Assembly: GCA_016788865.1 (NCBI GenBank)
Contig: JAEUSB010000066.1
Location: 1-63,109, forward strand
Length of the DNA stretch: 63,109 bases
Origin: Leptospirales bacterium
GTDB lineage: Bacteria > Spirochaetota > Leptospiria > Leptospirales > Leptonemataceae
Reading direction: 5' to 3'
Part shown: positions 34,422-43,146 of the stretch, in pieces
Position numbering within the stretch: position 1 is the stretch's first letter
How the letters are laid out: the number at the start of each line of letters is the position of its first letter
The notes under the pieces: generated by a model
The model's input: the letters and a program-made list of their open reading frames with translations, nothing else
Told to the model about the DNA's origin: nothing
The model's database searches: none
Position numbers and translations under genes: made by a program

Positions 34422-37400
34422 ATGCCAGCGAATAAAGGAAAAATAGACCCAGGCAGGTTCTTCTTACCGCTGCTTCCATTGCTACTGTTGTTCGCCTGCG
34501 CGCGAGAGCCTGCGCCCAGGAATGCGAACGAAGCAGCAAAGTGGGAATACTCCTGGGCAAATCCAATCTCGTCAGACAGAAATGAGATCGATTGGGATAA
34601 TCTCGAGACAAAAGCAAATTGGACTGTATTCAACCCAAAAGATCCATTTACGCGCCCTGAAGGCAAGAGCGTACTCTGGATGCGTATGCCGCTTCCATCA
34701 AACGGTGACGGAGACATGGCCCTCTTCCTGCGCTACGCGATAATGAATGTGAAGCTGTACGTCGACCGCAAGCTCACGTACGATCATGCGGCGTTCTGGG
34801 GGGCCAGTCGTTTCGCCTGGGAGGGCGCCACCGCCGGGCATAACAAATACATTCTTGCCTCCCTTCCCTCCGCACCTGACCGTTACATTTACCTGCGATT
34901 TGAATCCGAGCGGCGGCGCATCGGGCCAGTTGGACAACCCGAAGTAGGAAATCGTTTTGAAATCTACTCCCGACTGATACAGGCGGAGGCAGACCGACTG
35001 GTCGTCGGTGTCGTCCTTCTCTTCGCAGCTATCGCAGGCTCTATCCTCTTTATGTTCACCCGGCGATTCGAATTCGCAGGGTTTGCAATCTTCCTGGTTT
35101 CCAGCGGTCTTTACGTTTTGTCGCGGTGCGCGATAAATGACTACTTGATCGCAGACCCGGGAATCTGGTCTCGCATTGAACTACCTGCACTCTACGTTCT
35201 GCCGGCCGGCTACGCGATGTTTATATACCATACAATTTCTCGCGATCTAGTTCACAAACTCATCATGATCGGGAGCTTTGCGCTCTTCGCGATTTCTATT
35301 TTCCTGCTACTGATAGGAGGTCACCCGCTCGCCCTTCTTCCAACATATCAAATTTCCGCTATCGTTGCAATTGTCGCAAGCCTCGTGAGCATTGCCCGCG
35401 CGCTCGGCCCCAGGGACGTGCGAGGTCGCGTGTTCATGATCGGATTGTTTCTGGCATTCGCAACGAATGCTCATGACATAGCCAGTGCTGCACTGGGGCG
35501 ATCTCTCTTTCCCGGTCCTATCAGCCACTGGGGATTCCTTGCTATCCTGGTAGCACTGGCTATCATTCTTGGTCTTGCATTTGTGGATTCAGCCCGAGCA
35601 TTGAAGAAGCTTACGGAGGAGCTGGCCAAACGCAACGACGCACTCAAGCTCATTGATAAACTCAAAGATGAATTCCTGGCCAATACGTCGCATGAGCTAC
35701 GAACACCTCTACACGGCATGATTGGTCTGGCTGATTCTCTGATCGAAGGCGCAACGGGCCCCCTGTCCGAGGCTACAAAGCGCAATCTTGGGCTTATCGT
35801 GGCCAGCGGAAAGCGACTGACGAGTCTGATCAATGACATACTGGATTTCTCCAAGCTGAAGAGTCGCGACATTGAACTTGCGCTGCGTCCGGTCGATGTG
35901 CGCTCATTGGTCGAGGTGGTTCTCGCTGTCTCAAAGCCACTACTCGCAACAAAACAACTGGAATTGCAGAGCGAGATTCCGGATAACCTCCCCGCTGCGC
36001 ATGCAGACGAAAATCGCCTGCAGCAAATTCTACACAATCTAATTGGCAATGCCATCAAATTCACGCCGTCCGGCAAAGTTACAGTCAGCGCTCGTTCGCT
36101 TGAAAAGGAGATTGAGATAACGATCTCTGATACGGGCATCGGGATCCCAATGGAGAAGCAAAGTGACATTTTCAAATCGTTTGAGCAGGCAGATGCGTCG
36201 GTAGAACGCGAGTATGGCGGCACAGGACTGGGCCTTTCAATCACCAAACAGCTCGTCGAACTGCACGGGGGAAGGATCCGCGTAGAGTCTGAACCTATGA
36301 AGGGATCGCGTTTTACGTTTTCCTTGCCTTCCACAAACGATGCTGTCGGTGCAGAGAGGCTCAGCACTATCCATATTCTCGGAGATCGTGCTATGGCGAC
36401 TAACGGGCTCGTGCCCGCTATCCCGGAGTCAATTCATAAATCCCCTGAGGCCTCCGGTCCGCTAATTCTTGTTGTGGACGATGAACCTGTGAACCGGCAG
36501 GTGCTATCGAACATCCTCAGCGTTCACAATTACCGTGTGATTGAAGCCGGGAGCGGGGCGGAAGCGCTCGACCTTGTCGACAATCATCTCCCCGATACTG
36601 TCCTCCTCGACGTCATGATGCCACGGATGAATGGCTACGACGTTTGCCGGAAAATCCGCAAAACATATTCTCGCGCAGAACTTCCCGTCATTTTTCTGTC
36701 CGCGAAAAATCAAGTCGAAGATCTTGTAACAGGAATGGAAAGCGGTGGAAACGACTATCTTCCCAAACCCTTTTCGACGCCGGAGCTACTGGCCCGCGTT
36801 AACACGCAGGCAAACCTCAAGGCCAATTACAATGAATCAATTCAGCTGCGCGGCAAACTCCTCTCACAGGAGAAGATGGCCACCGTTGGATCCATGGCAG
36901 CGGGCATAGTGCATGACTTCAAGAATCCAGTGGGGATTATCATGGGCTTTGCTGAACTGGCGGACGATGATTCGGTCGGTCGTGCTGAGCGCAGTGAATA
37001 TCTTAGAATCATTGGGCAAGAAGCCAACAGACTTGCGTCCATGGCCCAGGACGTTCTGGACTATGCACGCGGATCTGTGACCACAGAAAAAACCTCGGTG
37101 GATCTCGGTGAGTACCTTATCCGCGCTGAAAAAAGCCTGAGGCCGTACTTCACAGAGAAGGGCATTCAATTTGGAATCAGGCGCGAATGCGACGGTCAGA
37201 TATCCATCGATACGGATCGTTTTTTGCGCGTTTTGATCAATATCGCGGGCAATGCGGCCGATGCGCTTGGACCGGAAGGAAGTTTTGAAATAATTGTCCG
37301 ACATGATGGGAAGCGTTTCAAATTTGAACTGAGGGACAACGGCCCGGGAATTCCAGAATCGATTCGGGCAGCCCTATTTGATCCATTTGTCACGCATGGA

Positions 37401-37523
37401 AAATCCCATGGCACCGGGCTGGGAATGGCAATTGCTAAGAGCATTGTCGAGGCACATGGTGGAACAATTCGCTTTGAAACAGAAACGGGTAAAGGTACTA
37501 CATTTTTTCTGGAAATACCTTGA
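34422..37523 (+). CDS. Double hybrid sensor kinase: kinase-receiver-kinase
   Basis: 1033 residues from the ATG at 34422 (GTG at 34410 also possible). A lipoprotein-like signal (LLLLFACARE) is followed by a periplasmic region like the 7TMR-DISM extracellular domain (to about 185), seven hydrophobic segments (about 190-395), then the first kinase with the phospho-His in NTSHELRTPLHG near 422 and the ATP-binding motifs NLIGNAIKFTP, DTGIGIP and GGTGLGLSI. A full receiver follows (phospho-Asp in TVLLDVMMPRMNG near 729), then a second kinase with its His in GIVHDFKNPVG near 830 and NIAGNAADAL, DNGPGIP and GTGLGMAIAKS. The domain order is unusual. No separate response regulator is adjacent. Confidence 0.9.
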   Translation: MPANKGKIDPGRFFLPLLPLLLLFACAREPAPRNANEAAKWEYSWANPISSDRNEIDWDNLETKANWTVFNPKDPFTRPEGKSVLWMRMPLPSNGDGDMALFLRYAIMNVKLYVDRKLTYDHAAFWGASRFAWEGATAGHNKYILASLPSAPDRYIYLRFESERRRIGPVGQPEVGNRFEIYSRLIQAEADRLVVGVVLLFAAIAGSILFMFTRRFEFAGFAIFLVSSGLYVLSRCAINDYLIADPGIWSRIELPALYVLPAGYAMFIYHTISRDLVHKLIMIGSFALFAISIFLLLIGGHPLALLPTYQISAIVAIVASLVSIARALGPRDVRGRVFMIGLFLAFATNAHDIASAALGRSLFPGPISHWGFLAILVALAIILGLAFVDSARALKKLTEELAKRNDALKLIDKLKDEFLANTSHELRTPLHGMIGLADSLIEGATGPLSEATKRNLGLIVASGKRLTSLINDILDFSKLKSRDIELALRPVDVRSLVEVVLAVSKPLLATKQLELQSEIPDNLPAAHADENRLQQILHNLIGNAIKFTPSGKVTVSARSLEKEIEITISDTGIGIPMEKQSDIFKSFEQADASVEREYGGTGLGLSITKQLVELHGGRIRVESEPMKGSRFTFSLPSTNDAVGAERLSTIHILGDRAMATNGLVPAIPESIHKSPEASGPLILVVDDEPVNRQVLSNILSVHNYRVIEAGSGAEALDLVDNHLPDTVLLDVMMPRMNGYDVCRKIRKTYSRAELPVIFLSAKNQVEDLVTGMESGGNDYLPKPFSTPELLARVNTQANLKANYNESIQLRGKLLSQEKMATVGSMAAGIVHDFKNPVGIIMGFAELADDDSVGRAERSEYLRIIGQEANRLASMAQDVLDYARGSVTTEKTSVDLGEYLIRAEKSLRPYFTEKGIQFGIRRECDGQISIDTDRFLRVLINIAGNAADALGPEGSFEIIVRHDGKRFKFELRDNGPGIPESIRAALFDPFVTHGKSHGTGLGMAIAKSIVEAHGGTIRFETETGKGTTFFLEIP

Positions 37524-37547
37524 ATGACCCGGGCAGCCCGCATGGCG

Positions 37548-38597
37548 TCACCACCAGTTTAACACGTCTTCTGCAAAACCCAGAAATCGGTCCAGGCGTA
37601 AGACCTGCCCGTCGTCCAGGATAATCTTCCCTGAAAAGTATCCAAATACCTGATGTTGGATCGACTTCAGGATGAGGAAGTTGGTTTTCGCAGCGCGATC
37701 GACGCAAGGCTCGAAACTCAGATCCAGACGACCATCGGAACTCGTAAAAGTCCATGCCTGCATATAGTCTCTGGTATCAAAGTGAAACTCAACTTCTGCC
37801 AGTTTGTGAAGTTTGTTCTTGTAGAAGATTGCATTTTCGCTTGCAGGGGTGCGATCTGAAAAACCGTAACCCAGGTTAAATCCAAAGGGTTCGCCGTTCA
37901 ATTGGCCAGAGCAAGAACTCCAGTACCATCGATTGCGATACGTCCAGTTTCCTCTTCCCCAATCAATCGTGCCGGAATCCCGGTCGTTGCTGAAGCGATA
38001 TCCTTGCGAGCCAACAGTGACCTCGCCTTCGGCTGGCATGCAGTTGATCTTTCGATTGTAATAGAATGCTTTTCTATTCTCTGCCCAGCTTGTGGCAATG
38101 TTTATGCTCTCGAGATCCGGAGGTTGGCTCAATACCATGGTGCCACTGATTCCCTTTTCACCACGTGCTGTTTCAAGCACCGGAGATGAGAAACGCAATG
38201 TTCGCTTGCCGTCCTTCACGTCTTCACTCAGGTCCAATTTAGAACTCTTAAAATGAACTGAGGCTTGATCCGGATCGGCCACCAGACCCAGCTTACCACG
38301 CGTGAGCGGGACCAGGTCATCCACCTGCGTACAGGTGTTATTTTCGAAATCCAACCAGCACAGAGCCATGAGCCCAATATAGCCCAGATCGCTGAATGTA
38401 ATGGTAACGCCTCGCTTCAAATCGGGTGAAAGGACGTAATAGTAATCCCATTCTTTGATTCGAAACCAGGAGGCATGAACTCGATTTCTGTCATATTTCC
38501 AGTACGGGAACCGCGCCCATCCTTCTTGCATCAAATAGCCTTGATCGTTGTGTAAAGGAGTGACCCGGGTAATTTCCTGTTGATTCTTGTTCTGCAT
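37548..38597 (-). CDS. DUF2804 domain protein
   Basis: 349 residues without a signal peptide. It matches the DUF2804 family by overall pattern: ITRVTPLHNDQGYLMQEGW near the start, RIKEWDYYYVLSPD, TWSAENRK-like SWAENRKAFYYNRKINCMP, and DWGRGNWTYRNRWYWSS with GFNLGYGF near the middle. The many Trp, Tyr and Gly residues suggest a beta-rich fold. The family has no established biochemical role; it is often near lipid metabolism genes. It converges on the hybrid kinase gene, 24 bases between stops, and follows the AhpD-like gene on the same strand after 66 bases. Confidence 0.82.
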   Translation of the reverse strand: MQNKNQQEITRVTPLHNDQGYLMQEGWARFPYWKYDRNRVHASWFRIKEWDYYYVLSPDLKRGVTITFSDLGYIGLMALCWLDFENNTCTQVDDLVPLTRGKLGLVADPDQASVHFKSSKLDLSEDVKDGKRTLRFSSPVLETARGEKGISGTMVLSQPPDLESINIATSWAENRKAFYYNRKINCMPAEGEVTVGSQGYRFSNDRDSGTIDWGRGNWTYRNRWYWSSCSGQLNGEPFGFNLGYGFSDRTPASENAIFYKNKLHKLAEVEFHFDTRDYMQAWTFTSSDGRLDLSFEPCVDRAAKTNFLILKSIQHQVFGYFSGKIILDDGQVLRLDRFLGFAEDVLNWW

Positions 38598-38663
38598 GGT
38601 ACCTATTCCCCGCCTCTAAATTTGTAGCAATGTGCGCATTCGATTCACAATCCAACTGTCTGG

Positions 38664-39251
38664 CTATTTTGAAGTACCAATCATCCACGACTGGAACAAT
38701 CTTGAAAAGAAGTTCACTTGAGCCGCAGTCCAGGATATCATCACCATCTCTTTTTCTGAATAGTTGGCCTTCATATTCTCCGCGACGTCCGCCGAAACCT
38801 GCACCGGTGTGCAGGAAACCTGACGCGCATACTCAATTGCAATCGCTTCACCTGCCAGGATACTTACAGGCTGCGGACCGCTTCCATTCAAGAATCTAAG
38901 TTCTTCCTCGGTGATCCTGTTCTTTTTCAGGCTAGCCGAATTCATTTGCACACACCAAGGACAACTAACGGTAAAACTAACGCTGAGTCGGATTAAGTTC
39001 AAGACTCTGTGAAATCGTCTGGATCGAGCCGAGAACAGTTCAAAGAAACCGGCACCAAGTAGAGCGCGAGGATACCATGCAAGGGTCTGCGCCATGGGCG
39101 CATCAGTCTTTGCCACCGCGCGCATGAAGCGGGCCAGGAGGCCCGGGAAGAAACCGGAGCGTGCGGGAATCCATTCTTGCATCTTGAACCTCGACCAGGT
39201 GAGGATTTTGAAGTGGCTGGTGTTTGACAAGCTACTCCTTACCTCTTCCAT
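38664..39251 (-). CDS. AhpD/carboxymuconolactone decarboxylase-like protein
   Basis: 195 residues, helical. The family's active-site segment is present as SCPWCVQMNSASL (about residues 96-108), with the CxxC pair of AhpD-type peroxidase partners. The His that usually follows four or so residues later is Asn here. The C-terminus MVMISWTAAQVNFFSRLFQSW resembles family members used with peroxiredoxins. A thiol-based redox role is plausible, with altered reactivity. The ATG at 39251 and another at 39182 (MQEWIPARSG) are both possible starts; the later one fits the usual family length better. It is divergent from the DUF302 gene. Confidence 0.72.
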   Translation of the reverse strand: MEEVRSSLSNTSHFKILTWSRFKMQEWIPARSGFFPGLLARFMRAVAKTDAPMAQTLAWYPRALLGAGFFELFSARSRRFHRVLNLIRLSVSFTVSCPWCVQMNSASLKKNRITEEELRFLNGSGPQPVSILAGEAIAIEYARQVSCTPVQVSADVAENMKANYSEKEMVMISWTAAQVNFFSRLFQSWMIGTSK

Positions 39252-39445
39252 CCGAACTCGGCATCGCAGGAATCTCGTCGCATGATTTCCAGGATTTGCA
39301 GAGCATGATTATTCTCATCTGATAGTCCAATTTGCCTGCACGGTCTCTGGCCAGGGCAGCAGCAATTTTCCCCAAAGGCATGGAAATCGGTTGCCGGGTA
39401 GTGCGTCCAATGACAGACTCATGCAAAGAAACCTGGGGGCCTGAT

Positions 39446-39829
39446 ATGGAGTACTCAATGTCAAAGATCGTGGATGTTCCTTTCGAGGCCGCCGTCACAA
39501 AGGTTACGGATGAACTCAAGAAAGAAGGGTTCGGTGTGCTGACGACCATAGACGTTAAGGACACGCTGAAGAAGAAGATCGATGTGGATTTTAAACGTTA
39601 TGTGATATTGGGTGCATGCAACCCGCAGTTTGCGCACAAAGCTCTTCAGGCAGAAGAGCAAATCGGGTTACTGCTACCGTGCAACGTCGTTGTGTGCGAG
39701 TCCGAGGGCAAAACCCGGGTGAGCATTTTTGATCCGGCCATCATGCCCCGGATCGTGGCGAACGAAGCCATTCAAACATTAGCAAAAGAGATTCGCACCC
39801 GGCTGGAGCGAGTTCTTGCCGGAGTGTGA
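39446..39829 (+). CDS. DUF302 family protein
   Basis: 127 residues from the ATG at 39446 (MEYSMSKIVDVPFEAA), which matches the usual start of the DUF302 fold. Family marks are EELKKEGFGVLTTIDV-like DELKKEGFGVLTTIDV, YVILGACNPQFAHKAL and GLLLPCNVVVCE. A small cytoplasmic alpha-beta protein of unknown function; a homologue's structure suggests ligand binding. The longer frame to 39332 has no support. It begins a plus-strand group with the ferric-reductase-like and cytochrome b5 genes; 40 bases separate it from the next start. Confidence 0.85.
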   Translation: MEYSMSKIVDVPFEAAVTKVTDELKKEGFGVLTTIDVKDTLKKKIDVDFKRYVILGACNPQFAHKALQAEEQIGLLLPCNVVVCESEGKTRVSIFDPAIMPRIVANEAIQTLAKEIRTRLERVLAGV

Positions 39830-39869
39830 CCCGACGCTTTAGCCAGTCGATGCATCGTAATACGGAAGC

Positions 39870-40985
39870 ATGATGCATCTACTGGGATTGGCCGCCTGGT
39901 TATTGTTTGTTCTGGCATTCATTCCGGCTGTCCGTTCGCGTTTGGGCGCGCGTCTGCTGGGTGGTATTGCCCAGCAGCATAGAATCCATCACTGGCTCGG
40001 CCTGAGCGCTGGCTTTGTCGTTCTCATCCATGTCGTTTTTGAACTAGTCAGTGAACCGGATTCTGCTTTTGCGTTTGATGATCCATATCTGACTTCTGGT
40101 TGGATTGCTCTATTTGTTCTGCTCATTGGTTTGGGCTTCTCGTTTACGAAAAGCCTCGCTCATCGGAAGTGGGTGCTGATTCACTGGTCTCTGCTTATTG
40201 CGCTCCTGGCAGCCTTCCTTCACGGCCAGGCCTATCTGCATCAAGAGAACCTTGATCGACTGGTATTCTATGCGGCTGTACTGATCGCGACGGTGAGCAT
40301 TGCACTCATTTTTGGCCTGCGACTCTTTGAACAAAAATGGATCATTGTAGATATCAGAGAGCGGAGCCCCGCCCTCTATGAAATTGGTTTGAAGGCTACG
40401 GGGAAAGCGGGTCGTGGATTCAAGGCGGGCTCGATTGTTTTCGCGCAATTCGGTCGGGGTTTCTCGCGCGCATGGCATCCCTTTTCAATCGCGTCCTGTG
40501 AGAATAATCCCGTTATGCGGCTTTTGATCAAGAGTGTGGGAACGGACACATCGCACCTTCTGGATTTACGACAGGGCAGCCTGCTGAGCATTCTGGGGCC
40601 GTTTGCCGAATTCGGAGTTTCACCGGAAGAAGATCAAGTCTGGATTGCAGGAGGAGTTGGGATTGCCCCTTTCCTGGGGATGACCCGTTGCCTGGATTTT
40701 AGAAATTCCGGGGCAATTCGTCTGGTGCACTATCAAGCAGTGGAAGAACCTGATCTGGCCCGCGAGTTTGCCGCATTTCAATTGCGACACAGTCAATTCT
40801 TATGGAAGACGCGGGTCACGCAGCAGGCGGACTTCTCAGAAGTCAGGGAATGGACGAAAGAACGATCGGGATTTAAGTTTCTTGTGTGCGGACCTCCCGC
40901 TTTTATGAGGTCCGCAAGGAAATTCTTGATCCGGGCCGGCACGCCGTCGTCCAATATTCATACGGAGGAATTTAGCCCATGGTAA
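39870..40985 (+). CDS. Ferric-reductase-like transmembrane protein with flavin/NAD(P)H domain
   Basis: 371 residues. Residues 1-150 hold about five to six membrane helices with His residues suited to heme b (HRIHHWLGLSAG, VLIHVV, LIHWSLL, FLHGQAYLH). The C-terminal half (about 155-371) is a ferredoxin-reductase-like unit: HPFSIAS is the FAD-binding motif (RxYS type), WIAGGVGIAPFLGM the nucleotide site, and FLVCGPPAFMRSA the NAD(P)-binding end. It should pass electrons from NAD(P)H through FAD and hemes to the periplasmic face. The last 7 bases overlap the cytochrome b5 gene, whose exported product is the obvious acceptor. It resembles bacterial NOX/FRE proteins rather than MsrQ, which lacks the flavin unit. 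Confidence 0.88.
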   Translation: MMHLLGLAAWLLFVLAFIPAVRSRLGARLLGGIAQQHRIHHWLGLSAGFVVLIHVVFELVSEPDSAFAFDDPYLTSGWIALFVLLIGLGFSFTKSLAHRKWVLIHWSLLIALLAAFLHGQAYLHQENLDRLVFYAAVLIATVSIALIFGLRLFEQKWIIVDIRERSPALYEIGLKATGKAGRGFKAGSIVFAQFGRGFSRAWHPFSIASCENNPVMRLLIKSVGTDTSHLLDLRQGSLLSILGPFAEFGVSPEEDQVWIAGGVGIAPFLGMTRCLDFRNSGAIRLVHYQAVEEPDLAREFAAFQLRHSQFLWKTRVTQQADFSEVREWTKERSGFKFLVCGPPAFMRSARKFLIRAGTPSSNIHTEEFSPW

Positions 40986-41299
40986 AGTTTATATTGATGT
41001 CCATCGTCATTTTCAGTGCGTCCGTCCGCGCCCAGGACCGCATTCTTTCTTTGGGGGAATTACAGAGTCACTCCACGGCCGCAGATTGCTGGACACTCAT
41101 CGATCAAAACGTGTATGATATCACAAGCTATCTTTCAGAGCACGCGTCCGCACATGAATACAGCCTGGTAAAGTGGTGCGGCAAGGATTCAAGCGCAGCG
41201 TGGAAAGACAAGGACGGCAAAGCCAAACCCCATTCAAGAAAAGCCGAGAATTTGCTTCGCAAATATAGAATAGGCAAAATCGCCAGCGTACGGAACTAA
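40979..41299 (+). CDS. Exported cytochrome b5-like heme protein
   Basis: 106 residues. The first 18 (MVKFILMSIVIFSASVRA) are a signal peptide. The mature part is a short cytochrome b5 fold: ADCWTLIDQNVYDITSYL, then SEHASAHEY, where the His of the usual HPGG motif is kept but Pro-Gly-Gly is not, CGKDSSAAW, and the second heme ligand His in PHSRKAENLLRKYRIGKI. Two Cys residues (CWTLID, WCGKD) could form a disulfide. It starts within the end of the reductase gene, so translation is coupled. The likely job is a periplasmic electron carrier. Confidence 0.86.
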   Translation: MVKFILMSIVIFSASVRAQDRILSLGELQSHSTAADCWTLIDQNVYDITSYLSEHASAHEYSLVKWCGKDSSAAWKDKDGKAKPHSRKAENLLRKYRIGKIASVRN

Positions 41300-41300
41300 C

Positions 41301-41327
41301 CGGGGCGCTGGGCGAGCCCTGGCCCCG
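41301..41327. terminator. GC-rich hairpin between convergent genes
   Basis: CGGGGC (41301-41306) pairs with GCCCCG (41322-41327), with further GGC/GCC pairing inside. It starts just after the cytochrome b5 stop and lies between convergent genes, so it may end transcripts from either side. No T-run follows. Confidence 0.35.
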
Positions 41328-41368
41328 ACATCGTGCAATGGGCCGTAGCCCGTTCGCTGAGCGCGACC

Positions 41369-43114
41369 TCAAGCGGCAGGCTTTTCTTTCATGCGCACAC
41401 TCGTGCCTTCGAGGATTGCCAGGCTGTCGAGATTGAAATCGCGACATAGCTTCTTGCGATGCTCTGCTTCAGCCCCACTCAGCTTAGAAACGGAACGCTC
41501 CATCAACATGCCCATGAGGAAGCGTGTTGCGCTTTCTACTGTTTCAAACGCAACCATTCCTTTCTCATCGCTTGATTCAATGGCCTTGTAGCCATCCACA
41601 ATTCCCGAGAACAGGTCAAAAAGGCGTTTCAATTCAGGAGAAGGCTTCATTTGCGCAAACTCCTGGTTTACATACTCACGCAGATTGCCGGCGGCTGACA
41701 TACCGGCCACAATTCCACCGATCGCCGCCACAACCTGAAGCTGTGTGGTTCCTTCGTAGATTGTGGTGATTCGCGCATCGCGATAGATTCGCGCCACATC
41801 GTACTCTTCTGTATACCCGGCACCACCATGCACTTGAACGGCGTCGTATGCAATCTTCACGCAACTTTCGCTGGCATAATACTTGGCCATTGGAGTAAAG
41901 AGGTCGGCAAGTTTTTCCCATCTCCGAATGGTCGGATCGGCTTTGATTTCGCGATCCGTCTTTCCTTCGTGTTTGAGCTGCTCGCGCTTCCAGATATAGA
42001 GGTCCACTGCGCGCGACGCCTCGAGCACAAGCATGCGCGTTGCGGCCTGTTCACGCTCCATGCGATCGAGCATTTTCTTAACAGCCGGGATCTTATCGAT
42101 TGTTTTTCCGAATTGGACCCGCTCGGAGGCATACTTTTTAGCTTCGCGGTAAGCCCCTTCCGCAATTCCGAGCGATTGCGCGGCAATCGTAATGCGCGCA
42201 GAATTCATCATGCCCATAGAATACTTAACAAGGCCAAAGCCTTCTTCGCCAATCATTTGTCCCGGTGCATTGTCAAATACAACCTCACACGTAGGTGAGC
42301 AATGCAGGCCCATTTTCTTTTCAATGCTTGCAACATGAATGTCTTTGCCCTGCACAATAAAGAACGATAGCCCGCGAGCACCGCTTGTTGGACTTCCGGT
42401 GCGCGCCAGAGTTAGAATGATCGAAGGCGCTTTGTCATAACCGCATGCATGCGTAATGAAGCGCTTGGTTCCAGTCAGACGCCAGACACCGTCTGCGCCC
42501 TTCTCTGCTTTAGTTTGAACATTTGGAAGATCCGAGCCGTAGTTGGGCTCTGTGAGGGCCATAGCTGCGCTGTATTTTCCGGCTGCAATGTCAGGAATCC
42601 ATTGCTCGCAAATTTCCTCTGAGCCGTAGCGTTCAACGATGTCTACAATGTTGATATTTCCAAAAGCCAAACAAAACGCCGCGTCTGCACGAGCAGAAAT
42701 TTCACAAAGCAGTGATTGAGCGGTTACAGGAAGTCCAAGACCTCCATACTTGCGACTGATTGCCATTGGTTGCAGGCCAGCATCGCGGAGTGTGTTGTAA
42801 CAATCTACCTGTGCCTGCGGGAAGATTACTTTGCCGTTGTCGTATTTCAGTCCGATTTTGTCCATTTCCGCGCTGCGCGGTGCAACGTAGGTTCCCATTA
42901 GATCCCCTGCAGAATCCAGAATCGATTCATACATATCAAGGGCTTCTTCTATAGAAGAAGGTGCGGAGGCGTAGCGCTCGTTTCCGGTCTTCTTGTAGTC
43001 CGCTGCGTCTTTGAAACCGTGTTCGTAAACCTCTATGATTTCTTTCCAGTCTACCAACGACTTAAAGACCTGGACCATGTCGTCGTTATCTCTAAAATAA
43101 TTTCCCTGAATCAT
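41369..43114 (-). CDS. Acyl-CoA dehydrogenase with C-terminal extension
   Basis: 581 residues, longer than the classical 380-400 because of an N-terminal extension and a C-terminal helical domain, as in the bacterial AcdA/FadE-like long form. It has AMALTEPNYGSDL (flavin and substrate motif), RFITHACGYD, and the catalytic Glu in RITTIYEGTTQLQ near residue 470, with VQVHGGAGYTEEYDVARIYRD before it. It introduces a trans double bond into acyl-CoA with FAD as cofactor in fatty acid breakdown. The start is firm: AGGAG 7 bases before the ATG. It lies upstream of trhP on the same strand in the gene order but 32 bases separate them. Confidence 0.94.
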   Translation of the reverse strand: MIQGNYFRDNDDMVQVFKSLVDWKEIIEVYEHGFKDAADYKKTGNERYASAPSSIEEALDMYESILDSAGDLMGTYVAPRSAEMDKIGLKYDNGKVIFPQAQVDCYNTLRDAGLQPMAISRKYGGLGLPVTAQSLLCEISARADAAFCLAFGNINIVDIVERYGSEEICEQWIPDIAAGKYSAAMALTEPNYGSDLPNVQTKAEKGADGVWRLTGTKRFITHACGYDKAPSIILTLARTGSPTSGARGLSFFIVQGKDIHVASIEKKMGLHCSPTCEVVFDNAPGQMIGEEGFGLVKYSMGMMNSARITIAAQSLGIAEGAYREAKKYASERVQFGKTIDKIPAVKKMLDRMEREQAATRMLVLEASRAVDLYIWKREQLKHEGKTDREIKADPTIRRWEKLADLFTPMAKYYASESCVKIAYDAVQVHGGAGYTEEYDVARIYRDARITTIYEGTTQLQVVAAIGGIVAGMSAAGNLREYVNQEFAQMKPSPELKRLFDLFSGIVDGYKAIESSDEKGMVAFETVESATRFLMGMLMERSVSKLSGAEAEHRKKLCRDFNLDSLAILEGTSVRMKEKPAA

Positions 43115-43146
43115 ATGCGCTCCTGCTCATTACTTCCGTAGTCTTA

